A stretch of DNA of 35,803 nt from Opitutia bacterium (GTDB lineage Bacteria > Verrucomicrobiota > Verrucomicrobiia > Opitutales > Opitutaceae), in assembly GCA_016199925.1 (NCBI GenBank), contig JACQFT010000246.1, positions 1 through 35,803 on the forward strand. The letters are read 5' to 3'. Shown one piece after another: positions 9,501-17,389 of this stretch; the stretch's first letter is position 1; every line of letters begins with the position of its first letter. Below the pieces are notes generated by a model that worked only from the letters and a program-made list of their open reading frames with translations, made no database searches and had not been told where the DNA came from. The position numbers and the translations under genes were made by a program.

Positions 9501-10542
9501 TCCGCTGCGCGCCCGCTTCGAGCAACTCGGTCTCAAGGTCGAAATCTGGGACGCCGCCGCCATGACCAACGCCAAGTCCCCGGCCGAGTTTGCCGCCGCC
9601 CTCGAGAAGTTCGCGGCAAAGCGCAGTTGGGACGACGTCGAACTTTTCGTGACCAACACCATGCTCACGTTCTGGGCCGTGCATCTCGCCGCGCGTCTCG
9701 GCAAGCCGTCGGCGCTCTACCTTCACGAGAGCAACACCGTGAAACGCTTCTTCGCCCCGCTGCTGCCGCCGCTCATGCACGCGACAGTCGAGGACGCCTT
9801 CCGTCTCGCCACGCGCGTGGTGTTCACCGCCAAGGCCACGCGCGACATCCACGAGGAGCTGAATGCCAACGACAACTTCCGGACGCTGCGCAGTTGGGTC
9901 GATTTCGGCCGCATTGAGGAATTCAAGCAGGCCCACGACAAAGCCGCGCTCCGCCGCAAGCACGGGCTCGATCCCGACGCCGTGCTCGTCGTCAACATCG
10001 GCTCAGTGTGCGAGCGCAAGGGCCAGCACATCTACATCCGCGGCATCGACCTCTTCGGCAAGGAGCAGGCCGCGCTTTTTCCCGGCAAGAAAATCCAATG
10101 GGTGATGGTCGGCGCGCGCGAAGGCCTCTACATGGAGACGCTGAGGGAGGACATCCAGTTGATGGGTCTCCACGACGTGAAAATTTTCCCCGAGACGCCC
10201 GACATCTACGACTTTTATCAGCTCGCGGACATCCTCGTCTGCACGAGCTTCGAGGAATCTTTTCCGCGCGTGCTGCTCGAGGCGATGGTGTTCGGCCCGC
10301 GCATCGTCAGCACCGACGTCAACGGCATCACCGAAATGCTGACAAGCACTGACGAGGCCTACCTCGTGCCGGCGGGCGACCCGTTCAAGCTCGCCGCGGC
10401 GCTCAAATTGGCGCTCGCCGATCACTTCGCCGGCAACCAGAAGATGATCTCGATGGCCTACGCCCGCGCCGCCCGCAACTACCACCACGCCCGCGCCCTG
10501 CCGCAGCACCTCCAAGCAGTCCGCGAAGCGTGGCTCGGCTGA
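6544..10542 (+). CDS. Trifunctional GT2-GT2-GT4 glycosyltransferase
   Basis: The predicted product has 1,332 residues and starts at the ATG at 6544 (MSEVTQPSF). Residues 1-330 hold two beta-rich modules with GW cores and the signature YGLERPD. A first GT2 domain starts at about 386 (LLSVVVPAYN), with the metal-binding D476-HDD, the TDEDKID motif and a GAQDIDLFLR acidic segment. A second GT2 starts at about 650 (VTIVIPTKNR), with HLNNDVE near 754, GACLLTR and YNDVDYCLR near 860. A GT4 domain starts at about 945 (VLTHNLNFEGAPIF), with CERKGQH near 1150 and an EX7E motif in CTSFEESFPRVLLEAM near 1232. All three domains look intact, so it could add three sugars in sequence in the cytosol, as in other O-antigen or rhamnan fusion transferases. 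Substrates are unknown. It precedes a GT4 paralogue by 10 bases. Confidence 0.92.
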   Translation: MSEVTQPSFHLDRPANWRPETANVEIVGWLYPGANAACVDIRARVDQRASLGIYGLERPDTERLFGGGLVAARTGFIQRVQVWRGARQIALDYHDGTAWVEFFRTPLDTSALPATATKPPLVLRAVTVYQTLHYLYRHFHREPWPALCRETDAVLRDVLMPNSDVGIGDRFLGFIENPGFWIYAGYDKFRITGWIFGVGREIFQLSATTGVLTENRLVYPKDRPDVASHRPDHANALKSGYYGLVDIRQETPSPANLKIFAETGEGGRALAFSRRMQLDRRDEYNGPVTIYRPFLFYKVVAAFLRGRLLGRFEFDSWSETRSEIARLHAHLAATLTRGVAPKIPAAIIRRRDQDPYTRWCWHNRLTPRLRAVLQKDAATLVHAGGPLLSVVVPAYNTPEKYLRELLACLRSQLYPRWELCIADDASPQPHVRRMLEEAAKSDPRIKPVFRPQNGHIARATNSALDAATGEFVALLDHDDLLPHDALLHVAAAIVRHPTASYLYTDEDKIDDTGRRFDPQFKGGWSPEMAITHNYTHHLTVIHRTVVEQAGRLRPEFNGAQDIDLFLRCWELIKAEDVVHVPFIGYHWRAHAESTATRGDQKGYLFKAARRGIAEAVQRRGLRAEPMLPEFAKSYALCLHQLKWDPVLLRDNPVTIVIPTKNRADLLRTCLDSLARTTPRESVKVIIVDDNSDDADTLAYLATLSARSDLRCEVVWASELARAQPGAPAGHGATSFNYSRLVNLGTARADTPLVLHLNNDVEALAPGWLEDMAGWLSVPGVGVVGAKLLYPDGTINHAGISFSREDGLAHVLFEREPAADLGYLFLPHAARNVAAVTGACLLTRTDLYRELGGFDEANLAVAYNDVDYCLRAQQAGQRVVLTPQAVLRHVGSASRGNTYAEREHVEYLARHGGYRDPFHSEALEFPPRNLPLNPYHQRYAQTDRPFRAVVLTHNLNFEGAPIFIFELARFLAEQPGVQPTVASPHDGPLRARFEQLGLKVEIWDAAAMTNAKSPAEFAAALEKFAAKRSWDDVELFVTNTMLTFWAVHLAARLGKPSALYLHESNTVKRFFAPLLPPLMHATVEDAFRLATRVVFTAKATRDIHEELNANDNFRTLRSWVDFGRIEEFKQAHDKAALRRKHGLDPDAVLVVNIGSVCERKGQHIYIRGIDLFGKEQAALFPGKKIQWVMVGAREGLYMETLREDIQLMGLHDVKIFPETPDIYDFYQLADILVCTSFEESFPRVLLEAMVFGPRIVSTDVNGITEMLTSTDEAYLVPAGDPFKLAAALKLALADHFAGNQKMISMAYARAARNYHHARALPQHLQAVREAWLG

Positions 10543-10552
10543 GCGTCTTCGG

Positions 10553-12781
10553 ATGCACGAAACCCGCTTCAGTTTTAGTCGGATCGAAACTCCGGTCCCG
10601 GGCGCCGCTCTGCCGCAGGGGCCGCACGTGATTCGCGGCTGGGTCTTGCCCAAGAGCGGCGGTCACTTTGTCGGGGTGCGGGCGAGGATCGGCGAGCGAC
10701 GGTTCGACGGCGTGCACGGATTCCCGCGGACGGATGTGGCCGGGCATTTTCAAACCGGCCGGCCGATTGCGTTCGCCGAATTTTCGGTCGCCGTTGAACT
10801 CGCGCCGGGCCGAGCCGAGGTCGTCTTGGAAGCGCTGGAGATCGACGGCTACTGGGCGCCGTTTCAGTCTGTGGTCTTCGAGGTCCGCGCCGCAGCCGTT
10901 CCGCCGCCGGTCGCGCCCGGCGGCGAAGTTCGCTGGCTGGAATACACCCGGGCCCTGCGCGAGCTGTTGCGGGACGGGGGCGGCGATACCGAGGCGCGCG
11001 CCCGCGCCTTCGTGGCCGGCCTGCCGACGCCGCGCGACCGGCTGCGACCGCCGGCCCCCTTTCACGGCTATCTTGACGAGCCGGCGGCGACGAGCGGGGT
11101 GCGCTTTGGCCGCATGGTCGTGGGCGGCCACTTGTTTCACGAGAGCCTCCGCGTGACCCGGGTGTCGGCCACGACCGACCTGCTGGCGTGGCAAACGCTC
11201 GATTCCGGCCGCGCCTCCGCCGGCGCCGCGGCGCACCACCCGGCGTTCGCCAACGCCGCCGCGTGCGGCTTCAGCGGTCTCGTGGATGTGCCGGCCCAGT
11301 TACCGAACCCCGTCTGCTTGCGCGTTTGCGCCGAACTCGAAGACGGCAGCTCGCACCTGTGCTTCGGCGCCGGCACTCAGCGCCAGACCGACGACGACGA
11401 GAAAAGGCCTTTCGCGCCGTATCGCGCCGACGCTTTCGCCGAGTGCGAGGCGGCGCTCCGCCGTGCATTTGCGGAGAACCACTTCGCCTTGATTCAGGAC
11501 GCCGACTTCACGGGTGCGGTCGCGCATCTGCGCGAAGAATACGAACTGCAGGCCCCGCGCCGTGCACCATCCTCGGTCGCACTCGTGCGTTTCTCGGGTC
11601 CGTCCGGCGCTCCGTTGCCCCGCCGGGTTCTTCTGGCCACGCACAGTCTCGGGCGCGAAGGCGCGCCGCTTTTCCTGCTCTCCCTGGCCCGGGGCCTCGC
11701 GGGCCAAGGCGTGCAACTGGAGATCGTCAGTCCGGAGGACGGGCCGCTGCGCGCGGAGTTTGCCCGGATCGCGGAGCGCACGCACCTCGTGGACACCCGC
11801 GCGTTCACCGCGGCGACCGACGACGACGCGACGCTGGCCGCGGCGGAAATCCTCGCGCGCACCGTGGAGCTGACACGGTTCGACCTGGTGGTCGCGAATA
11901 CCTTCACGGCGTTCTGGGCCGTCCACGCGGCGGCGACGGCGGGTGTGCGTTCGCTGCTCTATGTGCACGAGAGCACCTCGCCGGCGGTTTTCTATCAGGG
12001 GCGGCTGCCGCCGCGCGCCATCGCGGCCGTCGAAAAATCGCTCGCGATGGCCGATTGCGTTTCGTTCACCTCCGCGGCGACCCGGCGCCGCCACCGGCGC
12101 GACGGGCAGCCGGAGAATCACCGGCTCACCCCGGGCTGGATTGATGTCGCGGCGATCGACCGTTGGCGGACGGAGCACCCGCGCGCCGCGCTGCGCGACC
12201 GTTTCGGTCTGCGGCCGGAGGAACTGCTCGTGACCAATGTTGGCACGGTCTCGAGCCGGAAGGGACAGCACGTCTTCGCTCGGGCCGTCGAGCTGCTTTG
12301 GCGCCGCTACCCGGAACTGGCGCGGCGGTGTCGCTTCGTGACGCTCGGGGCGCGCGCGTCGGCCTTCGACACGATGCTCCGGGATTTGCTGGCCCAACTC
12401 GGGCGGACCAATCTGCATTTGCACGACGAGACCGCCGACTACCTGCCCTACTACGCCGCCGCCGACTTGTTCGTTTGTTCCAGCTATGAAGAATCGTCGC
12501 CGCGAGTCATCCTCGAGACGATGGCGTGCCTGACCCCGCTGTTGAGTTCGGCGGTCGACGGGGTCTCGGAACTGGTCCGACCCGATCTGGAGGCGACCCT
12601 CGTGCCGGCGGGCGACACGGCGGCCTTGGCCGAAGGGATGGCGAGGCTGCTGTTCGCGCCGGAGATCGGGTGCAGCCTCGCCGCGCGGGCCCGTGCCCGG
12701 GTGGTCGAGCAGTTCAGCGCGGACCGCGTGCTGCCCCACCATCTGGCGCTCGCCTCGGCCGTCGCGGCGGGCCGGCTCTGA
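10553..12781 (+). CDS. GT4 glycosyltransferase of the GW-GW-GT4 family
   Basis: The predicted product has 742 residues and starts at the ATG at 10553. The N-terminal module (about 1-115) has HVIRGWVLP and the HGFPRTD signature. A second module from about 168 begins PFHGYLDEPA. The GT4 part starts at about 357 (VLLATHSLGREGAPLFLL) and carries NTFTAFWAVHAA, LLYVHEST, NVGTVSSRKGQH near 562 and an EX7E motif in SSYEESSPRVILETMA near 642. CERKGQH of the paralogues is SSRKGQH here, keeping the Arg-Lys pair expected to contact donor phosphates. It should be an active retaining transferase using a nucleotide sugar; the substrate is unknown. It ends 6 bases from the stop of the minus-strand gene at 12788, so the two are convergent with almost no room for a terminator. 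Confidence 0.9.
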   Translation: MHETRFSFSRIETPVPGAALPQGPHVIRGWVLPKSGGHFVGVRARIGERRFDGVHGFPRTDVAGHFQTGRPIAFAEFSVAVELAPGRAEVVLEALEIDGYWAPFQSVVFEVRAAAVPPPVAPGGEVRWLEYTRALRELLRDGGGDTEARARAFVAGLPTPRDRLRPPAPFHGYLDEPAATSGVRFGRMVVGGHLFHESLRVTRVSATTDLLAWQTLDSGRASAGAAAHHPAFANAAACGFSGLVDVPAQLPNPVCLRVCAELEDGSSHLCFGAGTQRQTDDDEKRPFAPYRADAFAECEAALRRAFAENHFALIQDADFTGAVAHLREEYELQAPRRAPSSVALVRFSGPSGAPLPRRVLLATHSLGREGAPLFLLSLARGLAGQGVQLEIVSPEDGPLRAEFARIAERTHLVDTRAFTAATDDDATLAAAEILARTVELTRFDLVVANTFTAFWAVHAAATAGVRSLLYVHESTSPAVFYQGRLPPRAIAAVEKSLAMADCVSFTSAATRRRHRRDGQPENHRLTPGWIDVAAIDRWRTEHPRAALRDRFGLRPEELLVTNVGTVSSRKGQHVFARAVELLWRRYPELARRCRFVTLGARASAFDTMLRDLLAQLGRTNLHLHDETADYLPYYAAADLFVCSSYEESSPRVILETMACLTPLLSSAVDGVSELVRPDLEATLVPAGDTAALAEGMARLLFAPEIGCSLAARARARVVEQFSADRVLPHHLALASAVAAGRL

Positions 12782-12787
12782 CGCCGG

Positions 12788-14878
12788 TCACTTGATCTCG
12801 ATCCGCCGGCAATAGACCCAATCGTAGGCCTTGGACTGCGGGGACCGGGTGGAAAAATGCAACACCTCCCCGGGCACGGCCCGATAGGAAACCGCCGCGC
12901 GCTGGACGCCCCGGTCGGCCGGCCTCTTCACCGGTTCCAGGCGGCGGTGGAATACCTCCCGCGTCCGGCCGCCGGGCGCTTCGCCGGTGATGAAAAAGTC
13001 CACCCCGTCGGTGCGGTCTCCGGCGCGCTCGTAGGCCAGCGGGATAAAACCAAAATCCCATTTGATCTGCGTGGCCCCCGCCGGCGGCCGAATCCAAAGA
13101 TCGCTGTCCGGGTGCATGGAAAGCGCGGCGGCCCCGTCAATCTCCGACAGATCAAAGCCAAATTCAAAACCGGCCCGGAACGGGCCGGGATGCACCAAGG
13201 CGAACGCCGTGCGCGCCACGGCCGGCGGAACGTCAAAAACAGCCTGCGCCGACGGGTCGTTCTTGGGGCGCGGGTAAACCGTGATCTCGCCGTAGCGCCG
13301 GCTGTCCCGCAACCGGGTCTGCACTCCTTTGAGGTAGAGGCGCCGGATGTAGATGTCCGCGACAGGATGGGAGAACGTCGGCTTGTCCGGAGTCATGTCG
13401 AACCGCTTCGTCACCTTGTCGACGAACGGACGATATTTCCTCACGTTCCAAAACACGACGACGGCCGACACATCCTCGTCCGCGAGGTCGTTGAAGGCAC
13501 GATCCAGATACGCGTTGTCGTATTCGAGGCCGTTGCGGATCATCAGGGCGCGGCGCTGCGAATAATACGGAGTCATCGCCGCCCAGTCCGCTCCGGCCAC
13601 CACGATCACCGAGCCCGGAGGAGTCAACTCGCGGATCGCCCGCATGAAGGGCCAGTCGCCGTAGGCGACGGCCGACTGCTGGGTCCGATACCCGCCGGCC
13701 CAGTAGGTCCCGACCAGGCCGGCGAACGGCACCACCACCACCGCCCACGCCGCCCACCGCGCCAATTTCGAATCAAGCACCGCCAGCAGCAGAAGCCCGA
13801 TCGCCGCCGTCAGAAAGACCGCACACGAGTAGAAATAATAGTCCTGATAGGCGTAGGCGTAGGGGAAGAGGATTTGCGCCCCGAAAAAAACCGCCGCCAA
13901 GGCCAGCGGCCACCCGCGCGCCCGGGGAAAGGCCGCCAGACCCGCCAGCAGGCAAAAGCCGATCAACCAGGGCGGCATGATCGCCAGGCCCCAGCCCAGC
14001 AACAGGTCCTTCCACACTACCGACGAGAACATCGAGGAGAACTTGAACAGCCCCCAGTTCCCCAGCGTCAGATTCTCCGAGGTGAAAATATACGCAGACG
14101 CATGGGCGGCCTTGATCGGATCGGTGAACTTGATCCACCAGCGCAGCGCTCCCAGCGCCACGGCGACCGTCGCGAGCCCCCACGCCAGCGTCTTGAGCGG
14201 CACGACCCAACCCCGGCGCGCCCGGAGGTCCCGCCCCAGCAGCCACGCGCCGGCCGCCGCCGCCGGTATCAGCCAGATCGCGAAGGTGGCGCTCTTCACC
14301 AGAGCCGCGACCGTGCCGGCGACCGTGGTGAACGCCAGCCAGCCCCAACTCCGCTTCGCCATCGTCCGCCAGAATCCGAGCAGAAACCACGCGCTGCCCA
14401 TGAACGCCATCGAATCCATCAGGAAGGCGCGCGAATAGAAAATATACACCGGACAGCACAGTGTCAGCGCCAAGACCAGGAGCCGGCGCGGGCGCGAGGC
14501 GACGGCCGCCTCGAGCAGCAGGAAGAGCGCCGGCAGCGACAGATAGAAACACGCCAGCGAGATCGTGCGCGCGGCGAGCAAGTGCGGCCATCCCGTCAGC
14601 CGGCTCAGCCCCACGACGGCCCACTCGTAGAGAGGAACCTCCAGCAGGATCGAGACCCACGGCTTGCCGAGAATCGGCGTTTCGTAGAGCAGGGAGAAAT
14701 TGTTCTGCCGGTCGATGTAGTAAGAGATGATCGCCGTCTGCGACTGGCGAAATTCGTGCCCCGCCATGAAGCCCATCGTCCAATGGTAGGTCGTGAACCA
14801 AAAATGGGCCGCCAGGGCCAAACCGAACACGCCGTAGAGAATCCAGCTCTCCCTCCCCGATGTATCGCGTCCAGACAT
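12788..14878 (-). CDS. GT-C membrane glycosyltransferase with NPCBM-like C-terminus
   Basis: The predicted product has 696 residues on the minus strand, starting at the ATG at 14878 (MSGRDTSGRE). A TTG at 14914 is also in frame but adds twelve residues absent from the paralogue. The first hydrophobic helix (LYGVFGLALAAHFWF) is followed by GHEFRQSQTAII (H41, E42), the likely acidic catalytic loop of an ArnT/PMT-type GT-C enzyme. Many hydrophobic helices follow to about residue 390. The extracytoplasmic part ends in a beta-rich domain with ALSMHPDSDLWIRPPAGA, TDGVDFFI, PADRG and the final DWVYCRRIEIK, matching four other membrane proteins here. It is the closest relative of the frameshifted gene at 4371-6457 and shows what that gene should look like. 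It is the only minus-strand gene among glycan genes and sits between two GT4 paralogues, which suggests an inversion or insertion. Confidence 0.88.
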   Translation of the reverse strand: MSGRDTSGRESWILYGVFGLALAAHFWFTTYHWTMGFMAGHEFRQSQTAIISYYIDRQNNFSLLYETPILGKPWVSILLEVPLYEWAVVGLSRLTGWPHLLAARTISLACFYLSLPALFLLLEAAVASRPRRLLVLALTLCCPVYIFYSRAFLMDSMAFMGSAWFLLGFWRTMAKRSWGWLAFTTVAGTVAALVKSATFAIWLIPAAAAGAWLLGRDLRARRGWVVPLKTLAWGLATVAVALGALRWWIKFTDPIKAAHASAYIFTSENLTLGNWGLFKFSSMFSSVVWKDLLLGWGLAIMPPWLIGFCLLAGLAAFPRARGWPLALAAVFFGAQILFPYAYAYQDYYFYSCAVFLTAAIGLLLLAVLDSKLARWAAWAVVVVPFAGLVGTYWAGGYRTQQSAVAYGDWPFMRAIRELTPPGSVIVVAGADWAAMTPYYSQRRALMIRNGLEYDNAYLDRAFNDLADEDVSAVVVFWNVRKYRPFVDKVTKRFDMTPDKPTFSHPVADIYIRRLYLKGVQTRLRDSRRYGEITVYPRPKNDPSAQAVFDVPPAVARTAFALVHPGPFRAGFEFGFDLSEIDGAAALSMHPDSDLWIRPPAGATQIKWDFGFIPLAYERAGDRTDGVDFFITGEAPGGRTREVFHRRLEPVKRPADRGVQRAAVSYRAVPGEVLHFSTRSPQSKAYDWVYCRRIEIK

Positions 14879-15157
14879 GAGGCCGGAGGAAACGGCGGGA
14901 AATCCAGGACGCAAATAAATACTGGCGGACGCGGCCGGGTCGGGGGGAGGTCCTGCAGCCGCTTCACGGGAGGCCCGGCGCGCTCGCCGCGCTTCACCGG
15001 GGCTTCGCGCCCGAGGCGGCGCGGCTCCAGGGTTCCCAGGCGAAAGACCCCGGTCGGGTTGGCGCGCCGCGGCACGGTTGCACCCGCCGTTTGCTTCGCT
15101 TTACAAGCGGCGGCCGTCCCTCAACGGTAACCGCCCCTCCTTTCCCCCAACCCGATC
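14879..15157. other. Divergent intergenic region with hairpin
   Basis: This gap lies between the minus-strand GT-C gene and the plus-strand GT4 array, so it should hold two promoters. The only AT-rich patch (14913-14922, AAATAAATAC) would read TATTTATTT on the minus strand, about 35-45 bases before that ATG, and could be a -10 region without a clear -35. On the plus strand TTTACA at 15100-15105 resembles a -35, but no good -10 is seen at normal spacing. I see no gene here. Confidence 0.5.
15084..15113. repeat. Ten-base-pair hairpin upstream of the GT4 array
   Basis: CCGCCGTTTG at 15084-15093 pairs with CAAGCGGCGG at 15104-15113, with one G-T pair and a ten-base loop. It ends 44 bases before the ATG at 15158 and overlaps the TTTACA that might be a -35 element. 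No T-run follows. It may be an operator-like palindrome or an RNA hairpin. Confidence 0.5.
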
Positions 15158-17389
15158 ATGCCGGAACCCAGCTCCGCCCAATTCTACTTGGATCCACCCA
15201 GGCCCGAGGGCGTCATCCTCTACGCCGGGCCGGTCATGCTGAAAGGCTGGGCAGTGGGCTCGGGCGGAGACATGATCACCGACCTGCGGGTGCGCTTGGG
15301 GACCAAAATCTACCCGGTCGTCTACGGCAATCCCCGGCCCGACCTCGCCCGATATTTTCAACGCCGCGAACCGTTTCTGCTCGCTGGATTCGAAGTCGAG
15401 CTGCTGCTCGCTGCGGGAGAAAACCGCGTCGAGTTCGAGATGTGCACCCTCGCCGGTTGCTGGCTGCCGCTTGCGGTGTCGGTGCTCGTCGCCACGCCGG
15501 CCCAGCCCGTCGAAATCCCGGCGCAATCCGCGGTCGTCAAGCCTCACGAGTTTGCCCGGGCCCTGCGCCTGGTATTGCAGCGCGCCGTCACCGAACCTCT
15601 CCGCGAAGCCGCCGCCGCCGTCGTGGCGCCGCTGCCCATCCCGTTCATCACGCGCTATGCGGCCCTCCCGTTTCACGGCCACCTGCACCAGCCGCCGTTG
15701 CTCCAGCGCGCCGACTTCGGCCGCTTGATCGTGGAAGGCTGGTTGTTTCACGAAACCGAAAAAATCCGCCGCGTCGCCGCCACCGTCGATCTGCAAGCCT
15801 GGTCGATCCTCGAACTCGGGGGCGATCTCCCGTATGTCGCCGGACTTTTCCCGCAATTCCCAAACGCCCACGGCTGCCGCATCGAAGGCTACGTCGACGT
15901 GCCGGCGCAACTCACCCAACCGGTGAGCGTGCGCGTTTACGCCGAGTTGGCCGACGGCAGTTGGCACCTCTGTCACGTGCAGCGCACTTTTGTCTACGAC
16001 GGCGAATCGAACAAAGCGCCCTACGGCCGCTTCAGTCCGGTGCGCTTCGCCCAAGCAGTCTTCGCGTTGCGCGCCGCGAGTCTTCGCCGCGGGTTTCAGG
16101 TTCCCACAGACAAGTGGTTCCTCCGCGCCTTGCGCGAAGTGTGGACGGAATACCGTGCCCGCGCGGCACAAACCTCGCGGCCGACTCGTTCGCTTCCGCC
16201 GCCCGGTTCGCAGCCGCCGCCCAAGCACGTCGTGCTGGCCACCCACAATCTCAATTTTGAAGGCGCGCCGCTCTTCCTCGCCGAGTATGCCGAATACCTC
16301 GCGAGCCACGGCAGCCGGTTGCACGTGGTGAGCGCCGGCGAGGGTCCGCTGCGGGCCCGCTTCGAAGCGCTGCACGCCGGCGTGCGGATCGTCGACGTCA
16401 AGCCGCTGCAACAATCCCGCGACGCCGGCGAACTCCGCGCCGCCCTGCGCGGGTTGGCGGCGACCGTGGACTTGGCGAGCGCCGACCTGGTCGTCGCCAA
16501 CACGCTCTCCGCCTACTGGGCCGTGCACCTTGCCCACGCGGCCGGCAAACCCTCGTTGCTCTACATTCACGAGAGCACGACGCCCGAGGCCTTCTATCAC
16601 GGGCAGATGGCGTCCGAGACTTTGCCGCTGGTCAAACGCACGTTCTCGCTCGCGACCCACCTTTCATTTCTGACCCAGGCGACGCGGCGCTACTACGAAC
16701 CCAGTCTGCCGCGCGCGAACCACAGCATCAATCCCGGCTGGATCGACGTGGCCCGTCTCACTCAACTCCAAGCCGACCATCCGCGTCCCCAGCTTCGCGA
16801 GGCCCTCGGTTTGTCGCCGGGCCAACGCCTCGTCGTGAACCTTGGCACGATCTGCGACCGCAAGGGGCAGCACATCTTCGCCCGCGCGGTCGATCTCCTG
16901 TGGTGCCGCGAGCCCGCCCTGGCCGCCGGCTGCGAGTTCCTGATGATCGGCGGCCGGCACACGCCCTTCGACCAGACGCTCGACGAGTTGCTCGTTCACC
17001 TCGACCGGCCGAATCTCCGCGCGGTCCCCGAGACGGCCTCGCCGTTCCGCTACTACGGCGCCGCGGATTTGTTCGTCTGCAGCAGCTATGAAGAATCTTT
17101 TCCCCGCGTCATCCTCGAAGCGATGGCGTTCCGCCTGCCGATCGTCAGCACCGGCGTGCACGGCGTGCCGGAAATGGCCCGCGCCGGTCAGGAGGCGTTG
17201 CTCGTGCCGCCCGGCGATCCGGTCGCGCTCGCCACAGCCATGGCGGAGATGCTCTCGCAACCCGACCGCGCGCAAAAGCTCGCCGCGCAAGCCGCCCTTC
17301 GGGTCGCCGCCGAATTCGATTCGCGCCTCTTGCTGCCCCGGCATGCGGCCCTCGCCGGCGCGGTTGCCGCCGGGAAATTTTCCGCATGA
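15158..17389 (+). CDS. GT4 glycosyltransferase, first of the four-gene tandem array
   Basis: The predicted product has 743 residues and starts at the ATG at 15158. The first beta module has LKGWAVGSG and the signature YGNPRPDLARYF. A second module from about 170 begins PFHGHLHQPP and includes IVEGWLFHE. The GT4 part starts at about 358 (VVLATHNLNFEGAPLFLAEY) and contains NTLSAYWAVHLAHAAGKPS, LLYIHEST, NLGTICDRKGQH near 561 and an EX7E motif in SSYEESFPRVILEAMAF near 641. All the GT4 landmarks are present, so it should be active, using a nucleotide-sugar donor in the cytosol. Within the window it most resembles the GT4 at 10553, with which it shares the SSYEES and CREP/RRYP-type C-terminal segments. 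Its TGA overlaps the ATG of the next gene (ATGA), so translation is coupled. Confidence 0.91.
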   Translation: MPEPSSAQFYLDPPRPEGVILYAGPVMLKGWAVGSGGDMITDLRVRLGTKIYPVVYGNPRPDLARYFQRREPFLLAGFEVELLLAAGENRVEFEMCTLAGCWLPLAVSVLVATPAQPVEIPAQSAVVKPHEFARALRLVLQRAVTEPLREAAAAVVAPLPIPFITRYAALPFHGHLHQPPLLQRADFGRLIVEGWLFHETEKIRRVAATVDLQAWSILELGGDLPYVAGLFPQFPNAHGCRIEGYVDVPAQLTQPVSVRVYAELADGSWHLCHVQRTFVYDGESNKAPYGRFSPVRFAQAVFALRAASLRRGFQVPTDKWFLRALREVWTEYRARAAQTSRPTRSLPPPGSQPPPKHVVLATHNLNFEGAPLFLAEYAEYLASHGSRLHVVSAGEGPLRARFEALHAGVRIVDVKPLQQSRDAGELRAALRGLAATVDLASADLVVANTLSAYWAVHLAHAAGKPSLLYIHESTTPEAFYHGQMASETLPLVKRTFSLATHLSFLTQATRRYYEPSLPRANHSINPGWIDVARLTQLQADHPRPQLREALGLSPGQRLVVNLGTICDRKGQHIFARAVDLLWCREPALAAGCEFLMIGGRHTPFDQTLDELLVHLDRPNLRAVPETASPFRYYGAADLFVCSSYEESFPRVILEAMAFRLPIVSTGVHGVPEMARAGQEALLVPPGDPVALATAMAEMLSQPDRAQKLAAQAALRVAAEFDSRLLLPRHAALAGAVAAGKFSA

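Noticed and set aside
12857-15130. Plus-strand open frame opposite the minus-strand GT-C gene
   Set aside because: Its translation is Arg/Pro/His-rich without domains, whereas the minus strand encodes membrane helices and motifs shared with four other genes.
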